A DNA stretch of 60,000 nucleotides from Liolophura sinensis. Lineage: Eukaryota > Mollusca > Polyplacophora > Chitonida > Chitonidae. Each line of letters begins with the position of its first letter. Position 1 is the first letter of the stretch. Made by a program: the position numbers and the translations under genes. The notes beneath the pieces are model-generated. The model saw only the letters and a program-made list of their open reading frames with translations, made no database searches and had not been told where the DNA came from. Below are positions 23,666 through 35,500 of the stretch, piece by piece. The DNA is taken from the NCBI RefSeq assembly GCF_032854445.1, contig NC_088295.1, positions 80,956,644 through 81,016,643 of the forward strand, in the 5' to 3' direction.

Positions 23666-24589
23666 ATGACTGAGAGTCAAAAATACATACATGTATATAG
23701 CAGAAGTTACGCCATGCACAGCGTATAAGAAAACTTTTACAGGACAATTTTGTGACAGGATTCACTTTTTTATGAGAAGATAGAAGGAGTTTCAGTTTCT
23801 CTAGATTACAATGAACGTTGGATGAGAAAAACAGCTGCACGGTATTCTACCCAATTACAGAAAGAATGGTATGGATTTTCCAAAATTAACACACAACAAA
23901 AAAGTGTCACGTGTACATGCGACATATAGCCTTTTTGTAACTGGAAGACATATAGACAATCAGCAAAAAGAGTTCCCAAAAGAGTGATTCGACACATCCA
24001 AATTCTCAAATTTAGGAGGAAAAGAACAAAAGAAAGAGATTATCTCAAGTGTGATTCAGCAATCTGCGTGGTTTTGTTTTAACATTCTATGGCTTTATCT
24101 CCATGTGATATTCATGTTCTGTTCCCCGATTGCAGAACGACAGGACGGCATGTCCGAGGGACTAACCCGAGACTACACTCTGTTGCCATGTCATCTGTCT
24201 GTCAGACAGGTGCTGCAATGAATAATATGACCATACACCCCAGACTGTTTATACAGTCTTCCAAATGGATTTTGTCGCTAAAGCCAGACTTAATTAAACC
24301 CATAACAGCTCATCAGCGTATACAGATGTAAAAATACATGCCCTTTGGGCAAATAGGCGACAGCTCATGTAACTGAGAAAATTGTTATGACAGAAACAAA
24401 AGGTTAAGCACTCTATATTGTCACTGTCATGTCAGTGAGCGTGCACGGGCAATACATGCTATTAACAAATGGTGAAAAAGACGGACTAGCCAACGTTAAC
24501 AAGAGCAATTCTTGCGTTATACTGCAGAATGCTTATTATGGAGATATTTCAGATAGATTTGGAGAGATATTATAGATATACTGGGGGCT
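23666..24589. other. No recognised feature
   Basis: AT-rich, apparently unique sequence. An 80-codon open frame at 24089-24331 has no recognisable domain, no splice context and no repeated coding signal, so it is not called. Confidence 0.5.
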
Positions 24590-25040
24590 AGTCTAATAAC
24601 TAATGCAGACAAACCTTTACTTCAGGGATTAGACGTACCCAGAAGTTGATCAGATGTTTCAGACCGAAATTAGATGTACGCAGCAGTTAAGATGTTATCC
24701 ACCAGAGCTTAGACGTACCTAGCAGTTGGTATGTTGTGTCAGACAGGAATTACAACTAGCTAACTAACAGACGTACCCACCAGCTGATCAGATGTTTCAC
24801 ACACAAAGGAATTAGACGTTTATAGCAGTTCGTCTGTCGTTTCAGACAGGAAACAGACGCACGGTCCAACAACAGTGGGTCAGTTCTGTTTTTTTAAGAT
24901 AGGAATTAGATGTATATACTCAGCAAAAGGGCGAATAATTCAGACTGGAAATGCACGTACTTTCCATGAAGCTGGTTTGATATTTCAGACAAACGTTCAA
25001 GACATTTAAGACAGAAATTGGACTTATAAGGAGCAGATAG
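24590..25040. repeat. Degenerate ~40-bp minisatellite
   Basis: The motif AGGAATTAGACGTACCCAGC, then AGTTGATCAGATGTTTCAGA, recurs with about 40-bp spacing. The ATTAGACG-type core sits at 24628, 24669, 24708, 24749 (weak), 24811 and 24905. Looser copies of the same phrases (CAGTTGATTTGATG, AGTTGGTCTAGTATTTC) reappear at about 25410-25490 and 25640-25710, so the old array may once have spanned more than 1 kb. Confidence 0.65.
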
Positions 25041-25169
25041 TCTGATTTATTTATTTGATAGTTTATTTGATTAATTTCATAATCAAGATTTTCCACTTCG
25101 GCAATGGTTGTCCGTTTTATCTGTGCAGTAAAGTGGAGAGCCAGCGGAATGAAAATCGATCGGCCTTCA

Positions 25170-25365
25170 AATTATTAGTGATGTACAGACTTGTGCGCTA
25201 TTTTGGTGGAAAAGAGGCGATCTTCAATGACCATAAGGGCTTCACGAACGACCTCCATAGATACTATCGGCCGTTTATTGTTACCAAGCTCACAAATTCC
25301 ACCCAGCACCTCGTGTACCAGCGGCTTGAAAGTGAACAAATTGTTCTGACTCCCATCATTTGCAT
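25170..25365 (-). other. Unidentified coding-like fragment
   Basis: The minus strand is open for 67 codons. The middle (about residues 10-55, including LVHEVLGGICELGNN and VSMEVVREALMVIEDRLF) has balanced amino acid use and a GC-leaning third base, unlike the random open frames nearby. I do not recognise the family. It has a possible acceptor (AGTCAG) but no good donor, and it lies in old repeat sequence. It may be a transposon or processed-gene remnant, or an exon of an unseen gene. Confidence 0.3.
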
Positions 25366-26212
25366 GATTTGATATCATTTTCCGCAGAAATTTGTCTTAT
25401 ACACATTATACAGTTAGTCTGATATTTCTGGCAAATGATTATGGACCGTAACCTAACAGTTGATTTGATGCTTCCGGCAAAGAATTTACATTGCAGAAAA
25501 TAAACTACCCAATCCCATGAAGCTGCTCCCGGTTTCACGCATCGCATGCTGTAGAGATATGAACTGCACTTAGATATAGGACTACTAAACACTATCAAGT
25601 AAGCTTCACGAGACTAGGGGTTAGTCTCGTACATTTCTGACAAACCTTTAACAAAGACGTTAGATTTGTCCAGGAGTTGGTCTAGTATTTCCAACATACA
25701 TTTGCTTATATTACACAAACTTAACCAAAATGACCAAATGACAACATGAAGTTAGGAAATTCAGGCCGATGTTCATTTACTCAACTTATTTTCATGCAAC
25801 ACTTTCCGGCAGAGAAATGTCTTTTATCAGGCATCTCATAACTATGTTTTACATTACAAGTACTGTATAATTGTTTTGTCCGGACAAAACACATTATACC
25901 GTGTATGTTATGAAATGTAAAATGCAAGAATGCAGCGATGTTTCATTTTCGACAGGCTTAATAACAATATTAACCATACATTAATTAAAAGACTGTGATA
26001 CATTTTATGGAATTATGCAGGCCTGAAATTTTTATATGTATGCAATACTGTTTTATTACATTATGTGTAATTTTATAATTGTATATACCACTCTGATTAT
26101 ACCTCGCTCATATCTGTATTTGGGCTGTACGTAAGTTTGTGTGAATGTGGATGTTGATGACTATACTGGCACCGGACACTTGGTGCAAGTTTCCCGAATC
26201 TTTGTATTCAAA

Positions 26213-26240
26213 GTTAAATAAATAAATATATATATATATA
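26213..26240 (+). repeat. (AAAT)n/(TA)n microsatellite
   Basis: GTTAAATAAATAAAT runs into about eight TA dinucleotides. It follows a stretch that reads like the 3' end of a retroelement, but I cannot identify one. Confidence 0.7.
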
Positions 26241-27424
26241 AAGAATGCCATCCACATCTTCCTTCAGCAAAGACACAGCTCAAGAACAGGAAAGGACATG
26301 TTTCATTTTACTCTCTTTATGCAGAGGTTTACGGCCTTTGGTCAATAGATTTTAATGGTATTGGAGGTGGGGAATGCCGTCATTCATCATACACAACAGT
26401 GTTGGCACGACTGGGCATCAGCCTTTTCATTTTTTTCTTTGCGACTCACGTGTTTTTTTGGCCTTCACAAAATCTACACTTACTTTAATTATCATATTAA
26501 TCAGATTAATTTGTGCCGCATCACTAAAACTATGGAAAAGAAATCCAAGTTTTGCAAAGATGATCATATAAAGCCGTCTGGAATATTCAGGTCTGAGGAG
26601 TACTGGCGTTCTATTGCTGTTCTGTTTTATTTGATGATCTTAACACGGCATTAGTTTACGTGTACTTGTCTGTTTCCTCATAACCAAAATGGTCTACCTT
26701 CACAAGTGAAATGAATTCTGAATACAGAATATATAAAGCAATAGTTCAGCATTAGTCGTTTTGTATACTGTAAATCTTCAAACTTTTCAACCACCAACTC
26801 ACCTTTTCCATTTATGTATACAATTATTATCATATTTTCTAAAAATTATTTGTTTGTGTCATTCAGGATGCAAGCATCATAAAACTGTGCAAACTATTTC
26901 TCTTCACTGTATGATTCTCTCTCAGAATGTTTCAGAATATTGGTTGGAGAGGCTGTTACAAAGGTTGAAGAATCAGGATAGGTTGAACAACTAGCCTCAC
27001 AGCATGTACAATGGGCAAGACAAACAACAAATTCATAAGGGTATGAGAATGTCAACATTTTATTAACTACCAACAGATCATACTGTCAGACCTTTGAAGA
27101 GAGCGGCATTTCTCTGGACTGATCAGCAGCAAACATTAAAATCACAACACTTTTTAGTACAATGGCAGTCAGTCTTATTACTGTGCCTGATTAAAACTGA
27201 GCATGTAGATGAGCGTACAGTGACACTCTACCCTAAGCACCAAGTTAAAACACTCAGGCTATGTTTGACATCCAGCAGCATCCTCTATGGATACATCAGA
27301 TAACTAACACTAAATGAACATACTGGGTTAAACCTAATACAATCTTGATTTGTCCATAACCATGGTCTCCTTAAATTCCCCCCTAGTCCTAATCCCACAA
27401 AACTGACCAGGTGCTGGAACTGCT

Positions 27425-27600
27425 TTTGTCTTGCTCTTCAGGTAAGCTATTTGTAACTTTTGTAATGACACCTAGCTGAAAAGGGCAAGTGTTACATTTG
27501 ACGCTATATTGTGTGTTCCGACTGTAACTTTGTTCTGTAATGACACCTAGCTGGGAAGCTTAAGTGTTAACTGTGAAGCTATAGTTGTGTGTTCTGCTTT
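27425..27600. repeat. 75-bp direct repeat, two copies
   Basis: TGTAATGACACCTAGCTG starts at 27461 and again at 27536. Flanking words (GTAACTTT before; AAGTGTTA, GCTATA and GTGTGTTC after) repeat in the same order. Confidence 0.75.
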
Positions 27601-28999
27601 TAACTTTTGAAAGCTATGCAGGTCTGTATATGCAAAATACAACTGCAAACGTAAGTATTGCAGAAGCTATTCAAGACCTTGTACATTCAGCTTTTAAACA
27701 GATTAACTTGAGCAATAAAATCACGGTAGTTCAGAATACTGCCTTAAAGTTCACAGGTTTAATGAAGTGTAAACCAATGCAGTGATTCCTCTGATTTGCA
27801 AGTCAAAATGGTGCAAACTGCAGCGTTGTCAGGTATCTGCAGGTAGAAGTGTACCATTTTGGGCAGAAACCTAATGGTGCATGTACTTACTTTAGCAAGA
27901 ACAGATCTTTTGGTCACCCTTGTGGAAATAAGTTGAGTTCGCGAGGCAGCTATGATGAAATCAATGTCGTATGGAATCTATGGCATCATTAAAGTTTCAC
28001 AGAAAGTCATACAAAAAACTATTGCATGGAATGGCCTATGTACTGCTCATCTCCCATTGGCTCAACCCTGCTCTGTCAGTCATTTTATAGTGGTTATGAG
28101 ACCTTGTGCAATTAACACAGATGGCTTTCTATGCATACATGTGAAGGCTATCGAGTACTGAAGCTGGTGTTACACCATAAGTGTCAGAGACTGTTACATG
28201 TGTGGAATAAACACTTGACAAACCTAACACACTTGGGACTTCCTGCCTGGATGTCATTCACTTCATGCTAAGGTCACTAATATTGATATGTACTAAGCCA
28301 TACATCTGTATACATTTAACTAAACGCTTGGCTTTGTTAAATTCAAAATGAAAAAACAAGTCATATGGGTCTTTTTTTTAACCTTTGGGCCATGTGTTAG
28401 TTCAGTTTTTACATGAATACAGGAATCAGAACAGTGCATAAACTTTGCTGTATTCTTTCATCTACATAGCAGTATTTGGATGACCTACTATAATCCTCAT
28501 ACCAGCATAGCACTGATTCAACCCTATCTGTGGATGGCAGAATATTTTGTACTGATGTTCCATGATTTCATTATGTTAACCCCATAATAGCACTAACATG
28601 TTAGGTGTAATGTTCTACAAAACAAACTGAGTCAACCTCCCTTCCAATCTGGGTTCTCATAATGTTGACCCCATGACACCCCGGCATGACACTTATCACA
28701 ACAGCCCACAGTGAACAAAGACAATACCACATCCATAGGGGGAAAATGGCATACAGTGCATTTGCTTTCATTAAACAGTTACCGTGCTTTTTAGTCACAC
28801 ATACTCCAAACAACATTCCGTAAATACCAACTTACATCTAGGCCTACATGTCTTGGCAATCTCAAATATAGAACCTGGATCCATTAGCATTTTTCATGTT
28901 ACACAAGAACTAATTACACCTCTAAATATAAATCGTTATATGTATAAGTACCTGTCATATGACAAGCTTTTCTTGACATGTATATAAAGATAGCTGTGG

Positions 29000-31900
29000 C
29001 TAATATTAATTTCAATAAAAAAAAAATTAAGCAAAAAGCAAGAAGGAATGGGAATACTTTATACCGTATGTTAGATGTATTTGTCTATATCAATGAAAGT
29101 AATAACACCAAGCAAACCTAGGAGTTAATACTTTGCTATGATTTTCACCATGTGTGTGGAGTTTCATGTAAAAAAAACATTACCGAGGCACAGCAGCAAC
29201 ATTGTATTCCTCATCGCTGCAATTTGTTCAACACCCAAATCGTACTGCCAGTGGTGCTATGAGGGAATACTTACTACTTTACAAGTAACTTAACTCATCC
29301 AACGATATACACATAAAATCAAAGATAAGAACTACATATCAGTAACACTATTATGACAGGTATAACACCTGATTTACCAACAATTCATTATGCATTATGT
29401 CATTAAATTGTTAATTATTATAACTTTTGGCCTTTGCTTTTGGTAAGTACTCTGGGACATCTTACACAAGAAACAACAACTACATTTCACCAAACATTTA
29501 ATATCCATACACATATACATATATATACACAGATGTGCAGAGTATATAACCAGGCCAATGTAATATACATGAACAGTCAATAAAACAAGTTGTTTAGCAT
29601 ATCACTCAGGATAAAAAATAAGAGAAATCTCCTGTGAATGGAATGAAATGCAGCGTTAAAAGACGTAAGGATGTGGAAATTAAAGTATACATCAAAACAA
29701 AACATTCATAGAATAAAATATAAATTCTGATTATTGTCAATACTGAATTTTGAGATATATGTGCACAGCTTAACAGAGTTTTTATGCACCAAGGAATAAT
29801 ATACTAGACCTAGATTTTGTACTGATGTTATGATGGTTTGGAGGTGTTTTTACAAGAGAATGTATGACAGATGTAACTCAGGCTTAGTATTGCAAGATAA
29901 CACTCACACAAGCACAGCTGTACAGCTGTTCCATAGCCAGCTAATCAGAAATGCAGGGTGAAACAATTATTACAGATCCATTACATTTAATTCAAAGATA
30001 TTACACAGACTTCACAATTTGTTCTGACATATTTATTGTTTTACAAGCCACCAGATGTAAAATATTAGATTTAACTCATACAGAAATGTATGAAAAAAAG
30101 TGTTCATTCTTAATTAATGTCCACTCATAAACATAGACTTGAAGGATATAGTTCTAGACTCTAGGTGCAGCATACCCATGCAGCATACCCATGTATTATA
30201 CAGACAGAAGTAAAGCACTTACCTCTAACATTTATTTTACATCCAAATTCTCACTACCAACATACACATTTATCATCTGTGGCATTCTCTGACAGGCAAG
30301 TGGCATGGAATTCTGAAGTTACCATTGCTCAACTTTTCCTATAACACAAGCTCTGCACAGTTTGCTTTCATTCTTGTTTTAATGAAAGAGATCCACCAAA
30401 AATGGGAAAAGCTTAATTATTCAGAGTAAAAAACTGGAATGATTTAGTTGGAAACAATTTGACATAAAGGAACCTTGATTTTCATAACTTTCAAAGATAC
30501 AATGTACATCCAATATATAAAACTGGCACAAAACCAGATGAAGGGAGACAAATCTGACATACATTACAGATGTACAGAGGAACTATTAACACTGTCCAAA
30601 CAAATTTTAAGGAGCAGAAAACATTTAGTGTAAATAAAATACACATCAGCTAAGATAAAAGACCATTGTAAAACGCTTTTCATCAGGTTTTTTCTTTAAA
30701 GAGTTTACTGTGACATACTGAAAAGCATCCTCTGTTTAATGCAAATAAACAAGTGTGTATGCATGTCAGGGAATAAAACAAAAATCTAACAGCTATCAGA
30801 ACCGAGTCATATTTGTTTACAAAAGTTTACAATTTGGAATGTTTAGAGACCAAATTTTTTTTTTTTTTGCATTAAAGGTAAAAAAAATCCTACTGTATCA
30901 CGTAAAATCCTACTGTATCATGTAAAAGATGTTAATTTACTGATCACCTGTTTCACCATGTTGTCAAACATCCATGTTACAGCATACGTAATCAAAAAGT
31001 CCCCTGACATTTCTGACAGGTCACATTGCATATAGTAGGACTTTTTGTACCATTTGCGATAACTTGAAACTTCCATATTCTATCTCAGCAAATGTTATTT
31101 ATAACAATAATTTCCATACCTTAGAAAACAAACTGATCATTTTCATTTTAATGTTTGCAAACATGAATAAGCACACATAAAGCCAAAGGTGTCATAGTGT
31201 AAAACATTCTTAAGTACAGTGTAGCTGAATTCACTTTTAAAACGCATTGACTACAGATACCCAAACCAATATATACAGTATTTCCTTTGACAATAGGCAG
31301 AGACAGTGGCAGTGAAATTAATCACGAATATGTAAATAGGTAAAAACACATTTCTTTACTGAGCAAGCAATCTGCTTCAAAAACTTATGTAACAGTATAC
31401 ATCTTTTACATTTACTCAACAACCAACAAAAAGGAAAAGAAAAACAAATATTTTGCAGAAAATTTCCTTGAAAATGTTAAAGCTACAAATATTAAAGTTT
31501 AAAAATAAAATATACAGCTTGCACCACAGTGTAATCACATTACAATTACTACCATGTATCACTGACCTCGTGCTATAAAATGTTCTCCAGAATGATGATA
31601 AAATATGATAAAAGCAGGAACATGTGTCACAAATAAAAGCTAGATGTACATGTATACAAAATGTCCATTCTGGACCGCCTTTTCTCTACTTGATCCAACT
31701 TGCACATCTCCAGTGTGTTTCATCCACCCTTGTTATCAAGTTTTCAGGTCACAAATGAGCATTTGTATATCAACATTACTATTGACAAGAGAACAAAAAT
31801 AAAACGTTACGTAAAACTGGACAACATACCCATTTGACCTAGTAATGAAGCTTTGTGAAAAACTGTGTCAGTCTTCCTGGCAATAATTTGTATTTGTGCA

Positions 31901-32424
31901 AAACTCTGAATGGCTACATAAGGTTAACAACCCAGAAACAAGATTTACCCAAGAGCACGTTGCCAATATGACATTTACAGTTTGTACAAGTCATGACGGA
32001 TCATGATCATGAGGGATGATAAAACAGTAGGAATGCAATACCTGTTCAGAATGACACTACAATAACAACAATGTGGGAGAGATACACTCATTTGTTTCAT
32101 CATCATAATGATACCTTCATCTCTCTTGTTTGTGACAGTCAATATCTCCACAGCTGAGGAATGCTGAACTTCTGGGTTGGTGTTTTCTAGTCTACAAACC
32201 AACACCTTCCTGTGTTACCATAGTGACACAGTCTATGTGTTACCATAGTGATTGAGTCATCTCGACAATTTCCTAGTGGCTGTTTCTCAAAGTGGTCATA
32301 GCGTTACGCCAGTTGCAAATACCAGGCCATGCCTTCAGTATGTTACTTCACGGTGAGTAGGCCAGCTTAGCATTACAACTCCTCTGAGAAATCGAGCACT
32401 GGGGAGTATTCTACAGATACGAGA
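29000..32424 (-). other. Probable long 3' UTR and downstream flank of Amph
   Basis: The sequence below the amphiphysin stop codon is AT-rich and free of recognisable SINEs for over 3 kb, unlike the rest of the window, as expected of a transcribed 3' UTR. On the minus strand AATAAA occurs at 30236-30231 and 30037-30032. The second is followed by GT-rich sequence, which would give a 3' UTR of about 2.4 kb. Small direct repeats are present: TACTGTATCAYGTAAAATCC at about 30890-30925 and TGTGTTACCATAGTGA at 32211 and 32236. Confidence 0.35.
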
Positions 32425-32505
32425 TCACATACGCTTGGTGAAATTTTCTGGGAAAACTCCCTTGAGACCGTCTGACTGTTTAATACCCATGAGCCAACCT
32501 TCATC
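32425..32505 (-). CDS. Amph: Amph exon 14 (SH3 end and stop)
   Basis: 27 codons including TGA (32427-32425), phase 0 acceptor TTTTTCAG. It encodes residues 487-512, [20 protein letters not shown] then NFTKRM. It holds the Trp of the SH3 ligand groove and the conserved G-x-FPENF end. Vertebrate amphiphysins carry a loop insertion of roughly nine residues between SDW and the G-x-FPENF; this protein lacks it and has the short loop of ordinary SH3 domains. Confidence 0.95.
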   Translation of the reverse strand, partial: DEGWLMGIKQSDGLKGVFPENFTKRM

Positions 32506-35500
32506 CTGAAAAAGAAACAATGGTATTTTACTCGTGCAGAAAAGTGTTGAAAACATGAAACAGATCTGAAATGTTTACACGGTTACAGTGTCATTAATCA
32601 TGAAGGTGTTATGAAACAGATATGAAATGTTTACATGCTTACAGTGTCATTAATCATGAAGGCGTTATGAAACAGATCTGAAATATTTACATGGTTACAG
32701 TATCATTAATCATGAAGGCGTTATGAAACATATCTGAAATGTTTACATGGTTACAGTATCATTAGTCAAGAAGGCGTTATGAAACAGATATGAAATGTTT
32801 ACATGGTTATGGTATCATTAGTCATGAAGGCGTTATGAAACAGATCTGAAATGTTTACATGGTTACAGTATCGTTAATCATGGGTTCTATGCAAACCAGG
32901 GGTGCAGTTACATGTACATTCATTCATTTTAACAAGTATACAGAGAATTTCTTCATAATCCTTAACATGCAGTCACCAAAGATTACAAAATTTTTGAAGG
33001 AAAGGGTAACAAGTAGTGTGAGTAGCATAGTAACGACTGTATGTATGTCAGTCTGCAACAGAACAAAAATTGCCACAATTTTGCCAAAAACGAATGAAAA
33101 GGACAGAACAGATAGAATTTTGTTGAAAATCAACACAACAGAATGGATCTTGAACTGGATCAGTAACCTATCACAGTGAAGTCACATACCATGTTTCAAT
33201 TCAGTGAGAAGAATCATTTTAAAAAAAAGGGTTGAAACTGTTTTGCACTGTACATATCAGATGTAAACACATAGTCCCCATGGTCCAGGTGGGGTACTTA
33301 TATGTGAAAAAGTGACTACAACGAAGTCACACAATGAATTCAGTAATGAAGTTCATGTTAAACATAGTTTTCAATTGAAAACTGATTTTCTTGAAAGATT
33401 AATCTGACTATTTCCTTACCTGTTCTTCTGGATCTTCATATTCGATAACAAAGATTACCTCCCCTGCCTCAAAAGACAGTTCATCTCCGTCTTCACTTGT
33501 GTAGGGGTGAGTGGCACAAACCTGAGCAGTAAATCACGTCACAACTTACTCAACAGTATGTCATTTATATATCTGTCGAGTATTGCACTGGCAGAAAGCA
33601 GGCAAAGTCTCACACCAAAACCTGCTGACATTTCTTAAAATAACCAAGTTCAAAGCTGACTGTTAAGGTAAATATGAACCTGCATGTAAGAGAGGTAAAT
33701 TGATTTATTAATTTAACTGACAGGTGTTGATATGCTGTATATCTTATTCATAGTTTACACTATATTGAAGAATATTCCACCCATATGATAAATCCACTAT
33801 AAGTGGAAAATAAAGACCAACTCCTTGAGTATGTCTATATTGGAAGCCCACTGGTGATCTATCAATAGCATAAGCAGATGTATGTATAACAATGGTTATA
33901 CCTTAGTTTATTGCTTACCCATCCATCAGGTAATGGAGGATATCAAGTTAATTTTATGCTGCCCCTTTTGCATCATGTGTGACTCAGAGAGAGAGAGAGA
34001 GAGGATAAGAGTTTCTCAAGGTGTAAAGAGACAATAATGTTGGAGGTGAAGTGATAAAGGCATGTAATTTTATTGGAAGTAGTAACACAGTCGTATTACT
34101 GTGATATGAAAATATAAAAGTACTCACAATAGCTGCATCATCTCCATACTCCTGTCTACTTGAGAATCTAGCATTATTCTTGATTATACATGTATGTGTG
34201 GAAGTGGAAATCCACTATGTAACTGTCACCCAGTAAACATACCTGGAAGAGCACACCAGGTGGAGGTGTAGCCACTGGTTCATTAGAGGTTGGGACTTGA
34301 TACAGGTGCTTCTCATCATCAGAATCTTCATCTGCATCCTTCTGGCCATCCTTCTTGGAATTTTCTTTATGATCTGGTTCCTTCTTTGTTCTTTCCTCGT
34401 CTTTGTTCTCTGAGGTAGATCTGGTTTGTTCAGATTTCACCTCCACTTCATTCTCGACAGCATTTTTCTGTTCCAATTGTGAGGGTCTTTCAGCATTTGA
34501 TTTTGTCACACCAGTCCCATTCTATAAAATGCATATGAAGAGAACATGTGAATAAAGGATTTCATATTTGTCTTTATGCCTTATTTCAGAAATTTTATGA
34601 CTTAGTGTGGTTCTTGCTTTTTTCTTTGCTGTACTTTTCTTTCATGTCATGATAAGTGTTACTCTTTAAATTGCACCTTCATGGCAGATATTATGAAATT
34701 TCTGCAGAGCCTGTTCCGAGAAAAAAGGTGGGTAATTAAAAAAAAAATGCAGCAGATTCAAAGCAATTATACTTTACAAAAGTACACTTGCATTCTAATT
34801 TTGGATATGACACAAAATCCTCCAGTCCTGGGTGATTGAATGGATGTTCATGAGAAAATGCTCACCTGCTTCACAGTAATATTTTCATAATCTTGTCCGA
34901 CTCGCACCTGTTCTCTAGGAGGTTCCTCAACTGATGGTTCTGTATCTACCTCTTCTGAAGCAACAACCCACATTTTTTATCAGAATCATTGCAGTTTTCA
35001 CTCTTTGAAATTTTCTGCCAGCTATCTTGTCTCTGGACTTAAAAAAAACATATGTTAATATAATAATTCCTCAGCTTTTACATCAAATCTGGAATTATTA
35101 ATTTATTTGATCGTTACTCAATGCCACATTTTTCACTTATGCAATGATGATTTTCAGTTCTATGGGTGGAGCAAACCGGAGTGTCCAGCATAAACCATCA
35201 ACCTTTGGTAAGTTACTGACGAACTTTACTATATGTGACATACATGTGTACTGATACGCACATCATACTGGTGGAGACAAGTTAACTTCAACAAAAGTTA
35301 GAATGTGCAAATGACCTCATAAGTGACATCAGACTTTTTTTATCACCTACACTAGAAGTGAGAGTGCTGGAAAAAATCTTGATTATTCATTGATTTATAT
35401 GACTGGGGTTGAACAGTGCCCCAAAAAATCACTACACTTTGTGAGTTAATTGAAAACTTCCTGACTTTGCTGATTAGCTTTGGCGAATTAGACATCTTTT

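Larger units (their letters stand above)
25366..28999. other. Intergenic, small repeats only
   Basis: No gene is supported. Contents: the loose minisatellite echoes noted above; a tail-like stretch with AAATAAATAAATATATAT at about 26213-26240, possibly the 3' end of an old retroelement; and a 75-bp direct repeat at 27425-27600. Open frames here (for example 26355-26654) show no domain or codon signal. Confidence 0.55.

Noticed and set aside
24089-24331. 80-codon plus-strand frame
   Set aside because: No domain, no splice context, and composition like the surrounding intergenic DNA.
32859-33179. 106-codon plus-strand frame opposite Amph intron 13
   Set aside because: It covers the end of the 56-bp minisatellite and an old dispersed repeat; the second repeat copy is not open.
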